Below are positions 10,889 through 18,159 of a stretch of 64,000 nt of DNA, piece after piece; within the stretch, counting starts at the first letter, position 1, and the number at the start of each line of letters is the position of its first letter. Both the position numbers and the translations under genes were made by a program. The stretch comes from CAVXXB01 sp963765585. GTDB taxonomy: Bacteria; Calditrichota; Calditrichia; JAJRVZ01. The stretch covers positions 124,001 to 188,000 of the forward strand of contig CAVXXB010000010.1 of the NCBI GenBank assembly GCA_963765585.1, given 5' to 3'. The notes under the pieces were generated by a model, which was given only the letters and a program-made list of their open reading frames with translations, made no database searches and was not told the origin of the DNA.

Positions 10889-12346
10889 TCAAAACCTGAT
10901 AGTAAAGCTCGTCCCTTTGCCGACTTCACTCTCACAGAAAATCTCTGCACCATGATTCTTGCAGATATTGTTTACAATATACAGGCCCAGTCCGGTTCCT
11001 TTGCCATCGATTTTTGTCGTATAAAACGGTGTAAAAATCTGATCTACTGTATTTGCATCCATCCCGGATCCGGTATCTGTAATACTAAAAACCAGGCGAT
11101 TTTCTCTGGTTGTTTCCATTTTTAGTATAATTTGTCCCCCCCCGGGCATGGCATCAATGGCATTATTTACGAGATTGGTGAGTACCTGTTCAATTTGTAG
11201 TGGATCGCCATTTAGTTTTGTTTTATCTGTGGTAAATTCTTTTACTACCTCAATTTTATTTTTGAAAATCCGCGGGCCCATGATTTGCAGACTTTCTTCA
11301 ATAATGGATCGAAGATCGATCTCCTTAAATTCTTTTGGCAGTTTGCGGCTGTATTTTAGAATATTCCCGGTAATTTTCGAGATTTTTTCCACCTGGTTGA
11401 TAATGACGGATAAATCTTCATCATATTTTTTTAAAGCGGGTGATTGTTCACCTGACATTTGTATATAGTCTGCCCGGGACATAATAATTCCGGCGGGATT
11501 GTTAATCTCATGGGCCATTTCCGCAGCAAGTTCGCCCAGGGTGACCATCTTGTCTGCCCGCTGCAACTGATCAAAATGCAAATCTTCTATTTCCCGTTTG
11601 GATTCCGCCAAATTATTGACCATATGATTAAAATGGCCCTCGAGAACACCAATCTCGTCTTCCTTTTTTGCAGGGAGGGCAATATTCAGATTCCCGTCCT
11701 GAACCTGATCCAATGCAGTACGAAAATTAAGCAGAGGTTTACGGATATACTTATTAAATATATAATAGAAGCCAAAGAACAGGATAATAATGATCGCAAC
11801 AGCCAGAAAACTCATATGCATGGATCCGGTCTGAAAATACCGTTCTGCCTGGGTTAAATCGGTATCCACGTCCACAAATGCTATGATATCACCGGCATCT
11901 GCATGGCATGGCTGACAAGGCTTGCGGTTCAGAATCGGACGGATCATTGAGAAAAATTGACCCCTTTCCATACGTTGTACTGAATTTTTATCCGGCAGGG
12001 TTTGCTCAAGATGCCCGGGTGCCACCATAAAAATAGATTTACCTATTTCGGTTGTATCCGTGGCAAACCTGACCTTGCCGCTGGGAGATAAAATACGGAC
12101 GTGGCTGACACTTTGATTCTCTGATACATTATTTACTATAGTTTGTACATGTTTCGATTTCCCCAGCATCATGGAATTATTGATACAACTGTTGACCACA
12201 TCCATGGTGGCATTGAGCATCACGGAAGATCGTTGATTGAAATTCTCACGAAATTGCAGCATGAGAAATGTTGTAGGAATGCCAACCACCAGCAGAATGA
12301 AAATGACTGTAATGACAACAAATTTTGAGTGAATTGTTTTCAGCAT
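10889..12346 (-). CDS. Membrane histidine kinase with haem-c motif in its sensor domain
   Basis: About 485 residues from the ATG at 12346 (MLKTIHSK), which I prefer over an upstream TTG because the membrane helix starts there. Order: TM1 (8-30), periplasmic sensor of about 140 residues, TM2 (about 170-192), HAMP (KPLLNFRTALD), a HisKA dimerisation domain with the phospho-acceptor in AAEMAHEINNP, and an HATPase domain (NNAIDAMPGGG, DTGSGMD, GKGTGLGL). The periplasmic part holds a CQPCH haem-attachment motif (about 144-148), so it probably binds a c-type haem, as known for some Geobacter sensors. That would let it sense redox state or a gaseous ligand. It is divergent from the receiver/cytochrome operon and upstream of the NtrC-type regulator. 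Confidence 0.85.
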   Translation of the reverse strand: MLKTIHSKFVVITVIFILLVVGIPTTFLMLQFRENFNQRSSVMLNATMDVVNSCINNSMMLGKSKHVQTIVNNVSENQSVSHVRILSPSGKVRFATDTTEIGKSIFMVAPGHLEQTLPDKNSVQRMERGQFFSMIRPILNRKPCQPCHADAGDIIAFVDVDTDLTQAERYFQTGSMHMSFLAVAIIIILFFGFYYIFNKYIRKPLLNFRTALDQVQDGNLNIALPAKKEDEIGVLEGHFNHMVNNLAESKREIEDLHFDQLQRADKMVTLGELAAEMAHEINNPAGIIMSRADYIQMSGEQSPALKKYDEDLSVIINQVEKISKITGNILKYSRKLPKEFKEIDLRSIIEESLQIMGPRIFKNKIEVVKEFTTDKTKLNGDPLQIEQVLTNLVNNAIDAMPGGGQIILKMETTRENRLVFSITDTGSGMDANTVDQIFTPFYTTKIDGKGTGLGLYIVNNICKNHGAEIFCESEVGKGTSFTIRF

Positions 12347-12399
12347 AGTGGCCAAATATAAGCAAGAAATGAGTGATATCAAAAAGACTGTCGCAAAAA

Positions 12400-12425
12400 T
12401 GTCTCACTGTGACTATGATATCTCA
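12400..12425. promoter_or_regulatory. Putative activator binding site (UAS) with GTCnCAnTGnGAC palindrome
   Basis: 12401-12413 reads GTCTCACTGTGAC, a 13-bp palindrome with one free base in each arm and a free centre. It lies in the divergent gap between kinase and receiver genes, about 150 bp upstream of a sigma54 promoter, where enhancer-binding proteins usually bind. A matching palindrome, GTCACACTGAGAC, lies at 20743-20755 at nearly the same distance from another sigma54 promoter. Adjacent half-sites (TATCTCA, 12419-12425) may extend it. Confidence 0.5.
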
Positions 12426-12551
12426 TTTCACGCTGATTCCGAAGGTGTATAGAATAGAGATTTAGCATAGAAACTGCTACAATTCTATACAATAATGCAT
12501 ATATGTACAATGTTAAGCACAAAATACATGTTTTATATTAGATTAATGATA

Positions 12552-12568
12552 TTGGCACATTTATTGCA
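12552..12568 (+). promoter_or_regulatory. Sigma54 (-24/-12) promoter
   Basis: TTGGCAC, 5 bases, TTGCA: GG at 12554-12555 and GC at 12566-12567, the required 12-bp step. It is an almost perfect consensus. The predicted transcript would start at about 12579, only 3 bases before the ATG of the receiver gene, so the message may be nearly leaderless. Confidence 0.8.
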
Positions 12569-12581
12569 GCATTAGCGGCAA

Positions 12582-12965
12582 ATGAATATGATAATTATAT
12601 CACAAGATTATGCTTTATTGGAAATGACGACACAAATGGCAGAGGAAAATGAATTGGGAGTGCAGGTAGTTAACCATTCTTCAGATCCACTTGATATTAT
12701 GGCCGCCGTATGCAGTCATAAGCCAACACTGCTGATCCTGGATGATGATTTTTTAAAACCCAATTCGGCCCACACCTTGTCTTCCATTAGAAAAGTCAAT
12801 GAAAATATTGATATCATATTTATAACCTCAGATTCGGGTATCGATTTGGGCAGAGCCGTCAGTCAATTAGGAATTCACTATTATGGAATAAAGCCTCTCG
12901 AGCAATCTGAGCTCAATGAGGCTGTTTTATCAGTTAAAAAACTAAGATTAGAACAACAACACTAA
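12582..12965 (+). CDS. Stand-alone receiver-like protein
   Basis: 127 residues with a CheY-like receiver fold: beta-1 MIIISQDY, beta-3 LLILDDDF with the probable phospho-acceptor D54, the beta-4 FITSDS segment and the conserved lysine in GIKPL. There is no output domain. The acidic pocket after beta-1 is reduced (SQD instead of the usual DDD), so phosphorylation may be weak or absent. It is the first gene after the sigma54 promoter and lies 22 bp before the nonahaem cytochrome gene, so it shares that operon. It could be a phosphate sink or an adaptor for the adjacent kinase; the partner is unknown. Confidence 0.7.
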   Translation: MNMIIISQDYALLEMTTQMAEENELGVQVVNHSSDPLDIMAAVCSHKPTLLILDDDFLKPNSAHTLSSIRKVNENIDIIFITSDSGIDLGRAVSQLGIHYYGIKPLEQSELNEAVLSVKKLRLEQQH

Positions 12966-12987
12966 TTCACTTTAAGGAGGACATTTT

Positions 12988-15003
12988 ATGTCACGTATGT
13001 TAATGGTTACTTTAATTCTTTTGGTAGCGTTTACGTTATCATTTTCGCAAGATCTGGTACTGGAACCCATGGGTGTATCACCTGCGGCTGTAAAAGCCGA
13101 CACGGTTGGTGACCCTGGTTATCTCGGTATTAAAGACCGTGTCGCCAGTGGTTTGTTGAATGTAGGTGTTGAAACAAAAATGTATATGATGGCTACATTT
13201 GAAGATTCTTCCATTACCAGTCTGACCTGGACGATGATGGAACAACCGGGTACGTCGACTGCCACGCTTAGTAGCGCCACCACAGTTGATGATGCCAGTG
13301 AAATCGTCACTTTTGTACCTGATGTAATCGGAACGTATAAAGTTTCCGTTTCAGAAGGTGCCATGGCTGATACAGTCGTTATCAATGCCGGTACCTTTAG
13401 AGGGGTAGAAGGCGCCGCACCAAACTGTTCCAATTGTCACTCCGGCACTTTTACCGAATTTTCTGAGACTGGGCATGCCCACTTTCTGACCAATGCATTG
13501 AATGGTGCAGGCAGAAGCGGCGCGAGCTGTCTTTCATGTCATACAACCGGGTTTGATGCGCTTGCCGCAAACGAAGGCTTTGATGATTATGATTTTGAAT
13601 ATCCGGCTAATCCTGGCGAAGGCGTAGCGGATTCATTGGCTGGTGTCTATCCTGATGCCATGGCTAAAGCAAACATTCAGTGCGAATCATGCCACGGTCC
13701 TGGTAGTGCGCACATCGATAATTCAAGTGATAGAAAAGGTGATTCCAGAATGGTGGTCAGTATAGAGGCAGATGCCTGTGCCGCATGTCATGATGATGAT
13801 CACTATCATGTATATCCATCACAATGGGAAGTATCTAACCATGCGAGCCTCAATCGGCCATACACCCGAGCCAGCTGTGCACCATGTCATAATGGACAAG
13901 GTTTTATTGATTATGTTGACGGTGGAAAAGTTGGCATAGATGAGGATCTTGAAGCTAATTCCAATATTACCTGTGCGGCATGTCATGATCCGCATGATGC
14001 AACCAATGAATATCAGTTACGTACTGTGGAAGTCACTCTTCCCAATGGCGATGTAATCACAGAGGGTGGCAATGGTAAATTATGTATGAATTGCCATAAC
14101 AGCCGCCGGATTTTACCTGATCGTATTCTGGAAAGAATGGATGTGGGTGATACACCCGAACCGCATCATGGACCACAGGCTGAAATGCTTACTACGATGA
14201 ATGTTGAGACATATGGTCTTGATCTGCCTACTTCACCACACTTGCAGGCTACGGATGATGCATGTATTGATTGTCATATGTATGAGCATGGTAGTCACGG
14301 CGAACATGAAGATGATGGTACCCTGAATACATCCGGTATGCACTCATTTGCTATGGTAAATCAACAGGGCGTGGATAATGTAAATTCCTGCTCACCATGC
14401 CATGCTGCTTTTGGTGACGATTTTGGTGATAAGGTATACTATCTGAACGGAAGTGCCGATCACGACGGTGATGGCAATGTTGAAGGTCTGCAGCATGAGG
14501 TAGAAGGATTACTGGCAACTCTTCATGATGCTCTGCCTAAAAACCTTGACGGAGATATTGAAATTCAAGATTCAACTATCAGTTTCAATGAAGCTGCAGC
14601 TATCTATAATTATTTTCTCGTTGAAGAAGATAGAAGTCTGGGAATTCACAATCCGGCTTTTACTGTTACTCTGCTGCAAGCGTCTATTGATGTTGCCACT
14701 GGTGTAAATTCGGTTGATACACGTGGTTTCAGTCCAATCGAATATTCTTTGTCCCAGAATTATCCAAATCCTTTTAATCCGACTACTCAGATTGACTACA
14801 CAATAAAAAAAGCAGGTAAAGTCGAAGTTAAGGTATACGATGTTCTCGGAAGGGAAGTCGCTACCCTTGTAAATAAAGAAATGACACCGGGTAAATATAC
14901 GGCTGACTTTGATGCCAGCAACCTGGCCAGTGGTATCTATGTGTACCGCATCCAGGCCGGAAGCGAATTTGCCTCAGTCAAAAAGATGGTTCTTCTTAAA
15001 TAA
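12988..15003 (+). CDS. Extracellular nonahaem cytochrome c with T9SS sorting domain
   Basis: 671 residues: signal peptide (1-20), an Ig-like beta region (about 40-135), a cytochrome part (about 145-480) and a T9SS type A sorting domain (about 590-671; NYPNPFNPTTQIDYTI ... DVLGREVATL ... SGIYVYRIQAG). Nine CXXCH motifs are present: CSNCH, CLSCH, CESCH, CAACH, CAPCH, CAACH, CMNCH, CIDCH and CSPCH. The sorting domain sends substrates through the outer membrane to the cell surface or medium, so this cytochrome should work outside the cell, as a terminal electron-transfer protein or nanowire-type subunit. A strong AAGGAGG lies 10 bases before the ATG. It is expressed from the sigma54 promoter ahead of the receiver gene. 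The substrate is unknown. Confidence 0.88.
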   Translation: MSRMLMVTLILLVAFTLSFSQDLVLEPMGVSPAAVKADTVGDPGYLGIKDRVASGLLNVGVETKMYMMATFEDSSITSLTWTMMEQPGTSTATLSSATTVDDASEIVTFVPDVIGTYKVSVSEGAMADTVVINAGTFRGVEGAAPNCSNCHSGTFTEFSETGHAHFLTNALNGAGRSGASCLSCHTTGFDALAANEGFDDYDFEYPANPGEGVADSLAGVYPDAMAKANIQCESCHGPGSAHIDNSSDRKGDSRMVVSIEADACAACHDDDHYHVYPSQWEVSNHASLNRPYTRASCAPCHNGQGFIDYVDGGKVGIDEDLEANSNITCAACHDPHDATNEYQLRTVEVTLPNGDVITEGGNGKLCMNCHNSRRILPDRILERMDVGDTPEPHHGPQAEMLTTMNVETYGLDLPTSPHLQATDDACIDCHMYEHGSHGEHEDDGTLNTSGMHSFAMVNQQGVDNVNSCSPCHAAFGDDFGDKVYYLNGSADHDGDGNVEGLQHEVEGLLATLHDALPKNLDGDIEIQDSTISFNEAAAIYNYFLVEEDRSLGIHNPAFTVTLLQASIDVATGVNSVDTRGFSPIEYSLSQNYPNPFNPTTQIDYTIKKAGKVEVKVYDVLGREVATLVNKEMTPGKYTADFDASNLASGIYVYRIQAGSEFASVKKMVLLK

Positions 15004-15023
15004 TATTCAGTACCCCCTGAATG

Positions 15024-15060
15024 AAAAAGCCTCGTTGGTTTATCCGGCGGGGCTTTTTTG
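15024..15060 (+). terminator. Rho-independent terminator after the nonahaem cytochrome gene
   Basis: AAAAAGCCTCG pairs with CGGGGCTTTTT across a 13-base loop (one G-U pair), and the right arm runs into a T6 tract. It lies 20 bp after the stop codon. Confidence 0.8.
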
Positions 15061-15183
15061 TTTTCGGCACTGGGTACTCGGTTCTCGGCTCTCAGTACTC
15101 ACGCTGTCATTTCGTAGAAATCTTCCCGCATTGTGGTCACAGTTCTTCGCATGCTGCCGGCAGGCGGATCCGCCTTACTATGC

Positions 15184-15379
15184 CGTTGCAAGACCAGTAA
15201 ATTTTGGGCTAAAGCCTCTATAATTATTGACATTCAGATATCCCTCCGCTAAAGCGCAGGGCAAATGAATTTTGCACCTTCATATTTAACAAATCACTAG
15301 CCCCGGCTTTTAAGACGGGGGAAAAATATCCATTTAATTAATTGGTGCTTTAGCACCTAAATAAATGAATCTGCAAAAG
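15184..15379 (-). repeat. Composite four-hairpin element, copy 1 (inverted)
   Basis: It matches the reverse complement of 62611-62810 over its whole length with scattered differences. The ends are CCGTTGCA and TGCAAAAG, degenerate terminal inverted repeats of the CTGTTGCA/TGCAACAG seen in the other full copy. Inside are hairpins built on CTAAAG/CTTTAG loops: GGGCTAAAGCC, a CGCTAAAGCG block, a CCCCGGCTTTTAAGACGGGG block and GGTGCTTTAGCACC. It has no coding potential and no transposase; it resembles a MITE or REP-like mobile repeat. Confidence 0.7.
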
Positions 15380-15462
15380 CCTGTTTGGCGTGACCATTTG
15401 GCAAAACTTAAATCTGAATGCCGAGAATCGGAACTTTTCCCCCCGATTTTAATTGAACCAAA

Positions 15463-15500
15463 TGAAACAAAATGTTACATTTGTGAAACAAAACATTTCA
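15463..15500. promoter_or_regulatory. Two palindromic sites upstream of the PAS-sigma54 regulator gene
   Basis: TGAAACAAAATGTTACA (15463-15479) and TGAAACAAAACATTTCA (15484-15500) are 17-bp near-palindromes starting 21 bp apart, two helical turns, and end 20 bp before the ATG. Related sites occur upstream of the sigma54 promoter at 17568. Their position so close to the start suggests autoregulation by the encoded protein. Confidence 0.45.
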
Positions 15501-15519
15501 GGACAAAAGAAAACTATTT

Positions 15520-16845
15520 ATGCGTAAACCACCATTATTTCACCAGGTTATCTTCGATTCGCTCCACGAAGGTCTGTACAGTATTGATAAAAATTTTCGC
15601 ATTACTGGATTTAATGAATCAGCCGAGAAAATAACCGGATATAAGAAAGAGGAGGTTCTTGGCCAGTTTTGCAAGAATGTAATGCGTTCCGATCGCTGTA
15701 AAGAGGGGTGTCCGATCGCTTATTCTCTGGAATTAAAGGAGAATGTTAAGAATTATAACATGGTTATAAAGGACAAAGACTCCAGGGCCATACCCTTAAA
15801 AGTAAATGGTGCGATTTTTCGAGATGAAGAGGAACAGCCGGTAGGCGGTGTGGTTGTTTTCCGTACAGTTAACGAGCTGGATTTGATCAACCAGGGTGTG
15901 CTAAAACGTATGGAATTTGAAAGTATGATCGGTCAGAATCGCAGTATGCAGGAGATCTATACGCTGATCGAAGAAATTAATTATTCAAGTGCTGCCGTAC
16001 TTATACAGGGTGAATCAGGCACCGGAAAGGAGCTGGTTGCCAATGCCATTCAGCAGACCAGCGAACGTAGATCTAAACCGTATATAAAAGTGAATTGTTC
16101 GGTTTTTTCGCATAATCTATTAGCCAGTGAACTATTCGGACATGTAAAGGGGGCCTATACCGATGCACATAAGGATCGTGTCGGGCGTTTTGAAATGGCC
16201 GATGGCGGCACTATCTTTCTGGATGAAATTGCCGAAACCGATCCCCGTATCCAGCTGCAATTGTTGCGTGTCCTGCAGGAAGGTACATTCGAACGTGTCG
16301 GTGAGTCGGTTACCCGACGCGTGGATGTGCGAATTCTGGCAGCAACAAATCTTGATATTCATAAAGCCATTGCCGATGGCCGGTTTCGTGAAGATCTTTA
16401 TTATAGATTAAATGTAATCCCTTTAGAGGTCCCGCCGTTGCGTCAACGAAAGGATGACATCCCGCTGCTGGTTGATTATTTCCTGCGAAAACTATCGTTA
16501 GTATCGGGAAAAAAGATTGCTGAAATTGATGATACCACTATGGGCGTTCTGATGGACTATGACTGGCCGGGAAATATTCGTGAACTGGAAAATGTAATCG
16601 AGTATTCACATACCCGGACGCAGGGCAAATCAATCACTGAAGATAAATTACCACCGGCATTACAGCAAAGCAAAACAGCGATACCAAAATCCTATCATTT
16701 AAAAAGCAATTCATTCTCTGAGATGGACAAGATCAAGGCAGTATTAGATGAAGTACACTGGAATCGCTCCAGGGCGGCTGAGAAACTGGGTATGGGCCGG
16801 GCCACGCTTTGGCGGAAGATGAAAGCGTATAATCTGCTTCAGTGA
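15520..16845 (+). CDS. PAS-domain sigma54-dependent transcriptional activator
   Basis: 441 residues. A PAS domain (about 8-115) carries three cysteines (C51, C60, C64, in FCK...RCKEGCP). The AAA+ sigma54-activation domain (about 135-365) has Walker A GESGTGKE (164-171), Walker B GTIFLDEI and an R-finger region. The sigma54-contact loop reads GAYTDA (211-216) instead of the usual GAFTGA. A Fis-type helix-turn-helix ends the protein (SRAAEKLGMGRATLWRKMKAY). There is no receiver domain, so the PAS domain is the likely sensor, possibly of redox state or a metal through the cysteines. It precedes the TPR gene, whose sigma54 promoter it probably controls, and it stands in the middle of the cytochrome locus. 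Confidence 0.85.
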   Translation: MRKPPLFHQVIFDSLHEGLYSIDKNFRITGFNESAEKITGYKKEEVLGQFCKNVMRSDRCKEGCPIAYSLELKENVKNYNMVIKDKDSRAIPLKVNGAIFRDEEEQPVGGVVVFRTVNELDLINQGVLKRMEFESMIGQNRSMQEIYTLIEEINYSSAAVLIQGESGTGKELVANAIQQTSERRSKPYIKVNCSVFSHNLLASELFGHVKGAYTDAHKDRVGRFEMADGGTIFLDEIAETDPRIQLQLLRVLQEGTFERVGESVTRRVDVRILAATNLDIHKAIADGRFREDLYYRLNVIPLEVPPLRQRKDDIPLLVDYFLRKLSLVSGKKIAEIDDTTMGVLMDYDWPGNIRELENVIEYSHTRTQGKSITEDKLPPALQQSKTAIPKSYHLKSNSFSEMDKIKAVLDEVHWNRSRAAEKLGMGRATLWRKMKAYNLLQ

Positions 16846-16921
16846 TAATATGGAATATAGTGACAAAGAGAAAAGTCCCTGAGCGCCTGAGCACCTGAGT
16901 CCCTGAGAAAAGGCCTAAAGT

Positions 16922-17325
16922 GCACCAAGAATCCCGTAGGGATTCAATAATTTTAGGCACAGAGTTGCCCAGATCCCCGGAGGGGATTAATTATTGTAGA
17001 CTAAGGCACAGAGTACATCCGGAATCCCGTAGGGATTCAACAATGGTAGGAGTCTGAGACTTCCGAACCCGGAGGGGTTCAATTATTGTAGACAAACGTA
17101 CCGAGGCAAAAATCTTCCCGGAATCCCGTAGGGATTCAACAATTGTAGGGAACGGTCTGAGACCGTTCCGAAGAACCCCGGAGGGGATCAATTCTTGTAG
17201 ACAAAGGCACAGAGTACATCCGGAATCCCGTAGGGATTCAACAATTGTAGGGAACGGTCTGAGACCGTTCCGAAGAACCCCGGAGGGGTTCAATTATTGT
17301 AGGCGGTCTGAGACCGTTCCGTTTC
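16922..17325. repeat. Tandem array of short palindromic repeats
   Basis: Alternating modules: AATCCCGTAGGGATTCAA (starting about 16931, 17023, 17121 and 17222), CCCCGGAGGGG followed by TTCAATTATTGTAG (four or five versions), and the perfect palindrome GGAACGGTCTGAGACCGTTCC without or with one end changed (three versions). They recur at irregular steps of roughly 90-130 bp. An inverted set occurs at 29219-29290, and the GGTCTGAGACC module recurs at about 42056. Not a CRISPR: there are no unique spacers of even length and no cas genes. Confidence 0.7.
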
Positions 17326-17426
17326 AATACCTCGTTTTATATTTAATATTCCAAAAGCCGACGGCTGATAGCCGATAGCAGATTGCCAATTGCCAACCGA
17401 AAAAATCTCCCTACATCATTAAACAA

Positions 17427-17453
17427 TGAAACATAATGATTCATACTGTTTCA
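17427..17453. promoter_or_regulatory. Overlapping operator palindromes upstream of a sigma54 promoter
   Basis: TGAAACATAATGATTCA (17427-17443) fits TGAAnCATnATGnTTCA in both arms. A second match on the other strand covers 17437-17453. They lie 115-140 bp before the -24 box at 17568, a normal enhancer distance, and share their core with the sites before the PAS-sigma54 gene. Confidence 0.5.
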
Positions 17454-17565
17454 TTATTATTATATGAGTATGAAACACATATAAATATAATAAAAACATA
17501 TTGATAGGTAAAATAGTGTCATTTTTCACTAATACAATATGTTTCATAAATGGCATTTTATTGAA

Positions 17566-17582
17566 TTGGCACGGTCTTTGTA
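17566..17582 (+). promoter_or_regulatory. Sigma54-type (-24/-12) promoter
   Basis: TTGGCAC, 5 bases, TTGTA, with GG at 17568-17569 and GT at 17580-17581, a 12-bp step. The -24 box is perfect; the -12 box has T in place of C. The predicted start is near 17593, 15 bases before the ATG, leaving room for the GGAGAG ribosome site at 17598-17603. Confidence 0.6.
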
Positions 17583-17607
17583 ATATAATTCACAACTGGA
17601 GAGAAGT

Positions 17608-18057
17608 ATGTCTGAAATGCTGGGAAATCAATATTTTTTATCACGGAACTTCGACAAGGCTGTTCATCATCTCGAAGAAGCCCTGGTAACAGAACCGGAT
17701 AACGGAAAAGTGCAAAAAAAACTGGTGATATGTTATTGTGAAACCGGGCATGTTCAATCTGCTTTGGAATTATTTGATAAAATAACCAGCACTAATATCG
17801 AATTAATTGCAGAAACAGATATTGTGCAGGAAGATTGTCCCTGTCCTGAAATTCTGGAGAGAATGCGCTGGTATGAACAGGTAGCCGCAAACTCATTTGA
17901 TTTTCACTGCATCATGGGCATGTTGAATTTGTATTGTAATATTAACGATTCCCTGGCTGCATTTGGCAGGGCACTTGAATTAAGTCGGGATAGTGATTTG
18001 ATAAAAAAATTATATTCCCGGATTAAGGACTACAGCCGGATACATGCAGGAAATTAA
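17608..18057 (+). CDS. Small TPR-like protein with CPCP motif
   Basis: 149 residues, no signal peptide, predicted cytoplasmic. It begins with a TPR-like helix pair (GNQYFLSRNFDKAVHHLEEAL, then 'KLVICYCETGHVQSALELF') and has a second one near the end (NDSLAAFGRALELS). In between is a DCPCPEIL stretch, and the protein is rich in cysteine (about six), so a metal or redox role is possible. It sits between a sigma54 promoter and the lipoprotein cytochrome gene. TPR proteins near multihaem loci often assist assembly, but no specific function can be named. Confidence 0.6.
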   Translation: MSEMLGNQYFLSRNFDKAVHHLEEALVTEPDNGKVQKKLVICYCETGHVQSALELFDKITSTNIELIAETDIVQEDCPCPEILERMRWYEQVAANSFDFHCIMGMLNLYCNINDSLAAFGRALELSRDSDLIKKLYSRIKDYSRIHAGN

Positions 18058-18065
18058 TAAATGTG

Positions 18066-18092
18066 CTTCTCCGAAAATTGTTTCCGGAGAAG
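18066..18092 (+). terminator. Hairpin between TPR gene and lipoprotein cytochrome gene
   Basis: CTTCTCCG and CGGAGAAG form an 8-bp stem round an 11-base loop. No long T-tract follows, so it may be a weak terminator or an mRNA-processing or stability hairpin inside an operon. Confidence 0.45.
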
Positions 18093-18159
18093 AATAATAA
18101 AATTAAAATTAAGCAGATTAATCTAAATGAGTAATTTACAATCTTATTTGGGAGATGAT

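Larger units (their letters stand above)
15061..15519. other. Intergenic region with composite hairpin repeat and operator sites
   Basis: No gene. From left: low-complexity DNA (CGGTTCTCGGCTCTCAG type), a palindrome at 15162-15175 (AGGCGGATCCGCCT), one copy of the composite hairpin element (15184-15379) and two TGAAACA-type palindromes just before the regulator gene. I see no clear promoter for that gene. Confidence 0.6.
16846..17607. other. Long intergenic region with palindromic repeat array and sigma54 control region
   Basis: 762 bp without a gene. The left half is the repeat array (16922-17325), preceded by CCTGAGCACCTGAGTCCCTGAG-type DNA (16877-16909). The right half (17400-17590) is very AT-rich and holds the operator cluster and the sigma54 promoter for the following gene. 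Confidence 0.65.

Noticed and set aside
15365..15634. Small gene overlapping the start of the PAS regulator
   Set aside because: Begins inside the repeat element, spans the operator palindromes and has no ribosome site.
16922..17325. CRISPR array
   Set aside because: The repeated modules are palindromes of different kinds separated by similar, not unique, DNA; spacing is irregular and no cas gene is nearby.
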